From: JBNAGF01 sp049801055
GTDB lineage: Bacteria; Pseudomonadota; Alphaproteobacteria; Rhodobacterales; Rhodobacteraceae
Assembly: GCF_049801055.1 (NCBI RefSeq)
Contig: NZ_JBNAGF010000011.1
Location: 62,001 to 126,000, forward strand
Length of the DNA: 64,000 bases
Direction of reading: 5' to 3'
Shown here: positions 61,590 through 64,000 of the stretch, piece by piece
Layout of the letters: every line of letters starts with the position of its first letter
Numbering within the stretch: the first letter of the stretch is position 1
The notes under the pieces: model-generated
What the model was told of the DNA's origin: nothing
The model's input: only the letters and a program-made list of their open reading frames with translations
Databases searched by the model: none
Position numbers and translations under genes: made by a program

Positions 61590-62705
61590 ATGACGGGACC
61601 CGAAGAAAACCCGCAACCCGGACGCCCCGCGGCCCTGCGGCTGACCCTGTCTGCAAGTCGGGATATCGGCATCATCATCGCCGTTTCAGTGCTCGGCCTG
61701 AGCGCCGGTGCGGGGTTTCTGATCCCGCTGGTGCTGGCGTTCCTTGCCTATGTTCTGATCACCGCCGTCAGCGATCGGGTCCTGCAAATGGAGCGCATGC
61801 CGATCACGATACCACGTTGGGTCGCGGATTTGATCGGCGTTGCGGTGGTGCTGGCCGGCCTGTTCGCCGTGATGTTCATTCTTGCCAGCCAGGCCACGCA
61901 TCTGGCGCGCGAGGTCGGAAACTACGAGGTCGCATTCGACAGCGCCGTCAACAGGGTTGTGGCTCTGATTGGCACCGATGTCGCCCGGTTTCTGCGCGAT
62001 ACGCTGGTGGGCATCGACATGTCGCTTGTCGCCCGCAGCGCCTTTGGCGGGGCAACCTCGTTTCTGAGCACGTTTCTGCTGATCAGCCTATATGTCGGTT
62101 TCATGATGGCGGAACGCACGTTGATGGGGAAAAAGCTCAAACTGGCGGTCCGGGACACCCGGCTCAGTCACGAGCTGTCCAGTATCATGGCCGCGGTGTC
62201 GCACAGCCTGCAGAGCTATGTGGGTGTCAAGACTTTCGTGTCCACTCTGACCGCCCTCGTCAGCTATGGCATCTTCCGTTGGCTGGGGCTGGAATTTGCT
62301 GAAACATGGGCTGTTCTGACATTCGCGCTCAACTTCATCCCTTCGATCGGTTCTATCATCGCGGTCATCTTTCCCGCGACGGTCTCGCTTCTGCAATATG
62401 ACACGATCACTCCGTTCCTGATCATCGTCTTTCTATGTGGCTCGGTACAGTTTCTGATGGGCAACCTGCTGGATCCGGCATTGCTGGGAAGATCGCTGAA
62501 CCTGTCCACCGTGATGGTGATGCTGGCGCTTACCTTCTGGAGCGCCGTCTGGGGAATCATCGGGGCGTTCCTGAGTGTGCCTCTGACTGTCTGCATCATG
62601 ATCGTTTTTGCCCAGATACCGGCATTGCGACCAGTGGCCATCCTTATGTCGAAGGATGGAAAGCTAGGACCTGCGGCAACTGAAAATTCAAACACTTCCG
62701 CCTGA
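61590..62705 (+). CDS. AI-2E family transporter (PerM/YdiK-type permease)
   Basis: Integral membrane protein of 371 residues with an initial pair of helices (IGIIIAVSVLGLSAGAGFL and an adjacent segment), a long cytoplasmic-facing middle and several C-terminal helices around FALNFIPSIGSIIAVIFP and GNLLDPALLGRSLNLS, the last being the family signature. Family members have been linked to autoinducer-2 export, Na+/H+ antiport and other roles, so the substrate is open. I start at the ATG at 61590; another in-frame ATG lies at 61545. Confidence 0.86.
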   Translation: MTGPEENPQPGRPAALRLTLSASRDIGIIIAVSVLGLSAGAGFLIPLVLAFLAYVLITAVSDRVLQMERMPITIPRWVADLIGVAVVLAGLFAVMFILASQATHLAREVGNYEVAFDSAVNRVVALIGTDVARFLRDTLVGIDMSLVARSAFGGATSFLSTFLLISLYVGFMMAERTLMGKKLKLAVRDTRLSHELSSIMAAVSHSLQSYVGVKTFVSTLTALVSYGIFRWLGLEFAETWAVLTFALNFIPSIGSIIAVIFPATVSLLQYDTITPFLIIVFLCGSVQFLMGNLLDPALLGRSLNLSTVMVMLALTFWSAVWGIIGAFLSVPLTVCIMIVFAQIPALRPVAILMSKDGKLGPAATENSNTSA

Positions 62706-62737
62706 AACGACGGGCCCCAATCTGAAGGAGTGATCAC

Positions 62738-63046
62738 ATGGCGACCAAGGCACAGCTCGAAGCTGAACTGGCCGCGCTCAAGGCGCAACTGGCCAGCCGC
62801 CCCGAATCCTCAACCGCCGACCCCGCGAGTGTTTCGGAAGAGTCTGCAAGTGCAGGCACTGCCGAAGAAGCAAAAGACCGGTTCACGGAACTGTTGCGCG
62901 AACAGGGCATAGACCCCACCGAGATCGAAACGCTCTGGTCAAGCCTGAGCCATGAGCTCGAAGACCTGACCCGCGACAAACCCCTTGTCACCGCCATCGC
63001 CGCCTTTGCTCTGGGATTCGCCCTCGGGCGGATCACCAAGTCCTGA
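62738..63046 (+). CDS. YqjD/ElaB-like membrane-anchored protein (DUF883-type)
   Basis: A 102-residue protein with an Ala-rich coiled-coil N-terminus (LEAELAALKAQLASRP) and a single C-terminal helix ending in Gly-rich AIAAFALGFALGRITKS. This layout is that of YqjD/ElaB proteins, which associate with ribosomes at the membrane in stationary phase in E. coli. GGAG precedes the ATG. The next gene is a YqjE-like protein, reproducing the enterobacterial yqjD-yqjE order. Confidence 0.72.
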   Translation: MATKAQLEAELAALKAQLASRPESSTADPASVSEESASAGTAEEAKDRFTELLREQGIDPTEIETLWSSLSHELEDLTRDKPLVTAIAAFALGFALGRITKS

Positions 63047-63076
63047 TCCCTCTTTACCAATCCCGAGGAGACCCCG

Positions 63077-63538
63077 ATGACCCGGATCGCCCAGAACCTT
63101 CAAATCGTCTTGCGCACCGAGCGCCTGATCGCCCGTCGCCATATGTCAGTCCTGCGTCAGCAAACCGGGTTGATGGCCTTTGCCGGGCTGGTAACCGGCA
63201 TTGCCGTGATCATGTTGAACCTGGCTGCCTTTCTGGGACTGCGCGAGGTCGTGGCCCCGCATTGGGCGGCCAGTCTCGTGGCTCTGGCCAATCTTGCTCT
63301 GGCGGCCATATTCGCGGCCCTCGCCAAGAACCTCAACGCAGAAAAGGATCTCGAGCCAGTGACCGAATTGCGGGACATGGCGCTTGCGGATATCGAGGCC
63401 GATGTCGAGATTGCATTGGAAGAAGCCCGCGATCTGACCGCAAGCATCAGGGCAATGGCCCGCGACCCTCTAGGAACTGCCCTGCCCGCAATGATTGGCC
63501 CGCTGATCTCGATCCTGCTGAAATCCGGGCGCAAGTAG
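63077..63538 (+). CDS. YqjE-like holin-type membrane protein (DUF1469-type)
   Basis: A 153-residue protein with two closely spaced hydrophobic helices (about 30-53 and 64-83), a helical hydrophilic half and a final hydrophobic stretch (MIGPLISILLKSGRK). The arrangement fits the phage-holin-like YqjE family; despite the name these are cellular membrane proteins. GAGGAG precedes the ATG. It follows the YqjD-like gene by 30 bp and is likely co-transcribed with it. Confidence 0.72.
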   Translation: MTRIAQNLQIVLRTERLIARRHMSVLRQQTGLMAFAGLVTGIAVIMLNLAAFLGLREVVAPHWAASLVALANLALAAIFAALAKNLNAEKDLEPVTELRDMALADIEADVEIALEEARDLTASIRAMARDPLGTALPAMIGPLISILLKSGRK

Positions 63539-63717
63539 CACTGGCTGCTCCTGCCGACCGCCCCGGTGCGGAGCAGCTGGGGACCGGCGACAGGCATTCG
63601 GAACTTGGTTGTCCGTCGGAGGTTGGGAAGGCGGTCCGGTATTCGCCTCTTGCCAGACTTCGCAGGCTCCGCCAACCTGCTAACATTCACGAAAATTCAT
63701 AAAGGCCGAGACCAACC

Positions 63718-64000
63718 ATGACCGCTCGCGAACAGATCCACGACCTCCGCGCCCGTATGGGTCAGTCCATCATCGGCCAGACCGATGTGATCGACCGTCT
63801 GGTCATCGGTCTTCTTGCCAACGGAAACCTTCTGGTCGAAGGCTTGCCCGGTCTCGCCAAGACGCGTGCGATCAAGGCAATGGCCAACAATCTCGACGCG
63901 GATTTCAGCCGTATTCAGTTTACTCCGGACCTGCTGCCTTCGGATGTCACCGGGACCGAGATCTACGCCCAGACCGACAGCGGCGCCGAATTCCGGTTTG
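63718..64000 (+). CDS. MoxR-family AAA+ ATPase (3' end outside window)
   Basis: The first 94 codons of a MoxR-type ATPase that acts as a chaperone-like remodeller, often for VWA-domain partners encoded downstream. The Walker A motif GLPGLAKT lies near residues 43-50 (EGLPGLAKTRAI), after the GQTDVIDRL segment; the region ending SDVTGTEIY is the next conserved block. The frame is open to the last base. The ATG at 63718 has AAGG and GAG upstream. The rest of the operon is beyond the window. Confidence 0.9.
   Translation, partial: MTAREQIHDLRARMGQSIIGQTDVIDRLVIGLLANGNLLVEGLPGLAKTRAIKAMANNLDADFSRIQFTPDLLPSDVTGTEIYAQTDSGAEFRF

Overview
The window is a contiguous, high-GC piece of an alphaproteobacterial chromosome, most probably from the roseobacter group of the Rhodobacteraceae. 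The reasons are a ChpT-type CtrA phosphorelay phosphotransferase, an OlsB-OlsA ornithine-lipid pair, an acyl-CoA ligase of the DmdB type, an L21 protein with a helix-hairpin-helix tail, many acyl-CoA dehydrogenase genes, and the proA-proB-obgE-rpmA-rplU order. Genes are densely packed, many overlap by ATGA or GTGA, and I see no prophage, CRISPR array or large island. The only clear mobile element is one intact IS30-type insertion.

Layout. 1-2295: pgl (cut by the window edge) and pgi. 2316-6046: a thioesterase divergent from an acyl-CoA ligase, then a small membrane protein with an HlyD-type partner (YibI/YibH-like). 6131-6216: tRNA-Leu(UAA). 6289-10018: a two-component system below a periplasmic DegP/DegQ protease. 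10274-12022: a SulP transporter, followed by IS30 (12180-13254). 13422-16415: an SDR, a serine beta-lactamase-like hydrolase and a glutathione transferase. 16438-21659: a five-gene leftward operon (two acyl-CoA dehydrogenases, SDR, nitronate monooxygenase-like protein, APH-type kinase) that looks like a hydroxyacyl-CoA degradation unit. 21795-25530: quinone oxidoreductase, histidine phosphatase, MaoC hydratase, aroQ and a LuxR-type regulator. 26069-27813: rpsB-tsf. 28034-30746: a porin-like protein and the olsB-olsA pair. 30866-31698: a DUF3553 protein and chpT. 31763-37419: rplU, rpmA, LysE exporter, GNAT, obgE, proB, proA. 37739-39405: a tandem pair of DUF2059-like exported proteins. 39531-39620: tRNA-Ser(CGA).

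39803-50675 is the most interesting part, a histidine utilisation locus. The leftward operon is hutI-hutH-hutG, then a CaiB/BaiF-type CoA-transferase, an acyl-CoA dehydrogenase and hutU. hutF diverges from it. A Rieske oxygenase followed by the GntR repressor hutC lies opposite. The same 16-bp operator-like sequence sits between hutI and hutF and upstream of the Rieske-hutC unit (14 of 16 positions match). Histidine would go to urocanate (HutH), imidazolonepropionate (HutU), formimidoylglutamate (HutI), formylglutamate (HutF) and glutamate plus formate (HutG). The CoA-transferase/dehydrogenase pair and the Rieske enzyme are not part of this textbook route. I propose that they feed reduced or modified imidazole compounds, for example imidazolepropionate, into urocanate.

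50847-64000: a two-domain VOC lipoprotein, an atypical CDF-like transporter, a three-gene methyl-tetrahydrofolate cluster, ppx/gppA, rlmE, an octaheme cytochrome c with a repeat-rich C-terminus, YihY, an AI-2E-type permease, YqjD/YqjE-like membrane proteins and the start of a MoxR ATPase. All functional calls are from reading motifs and gene context; no database search was possible.
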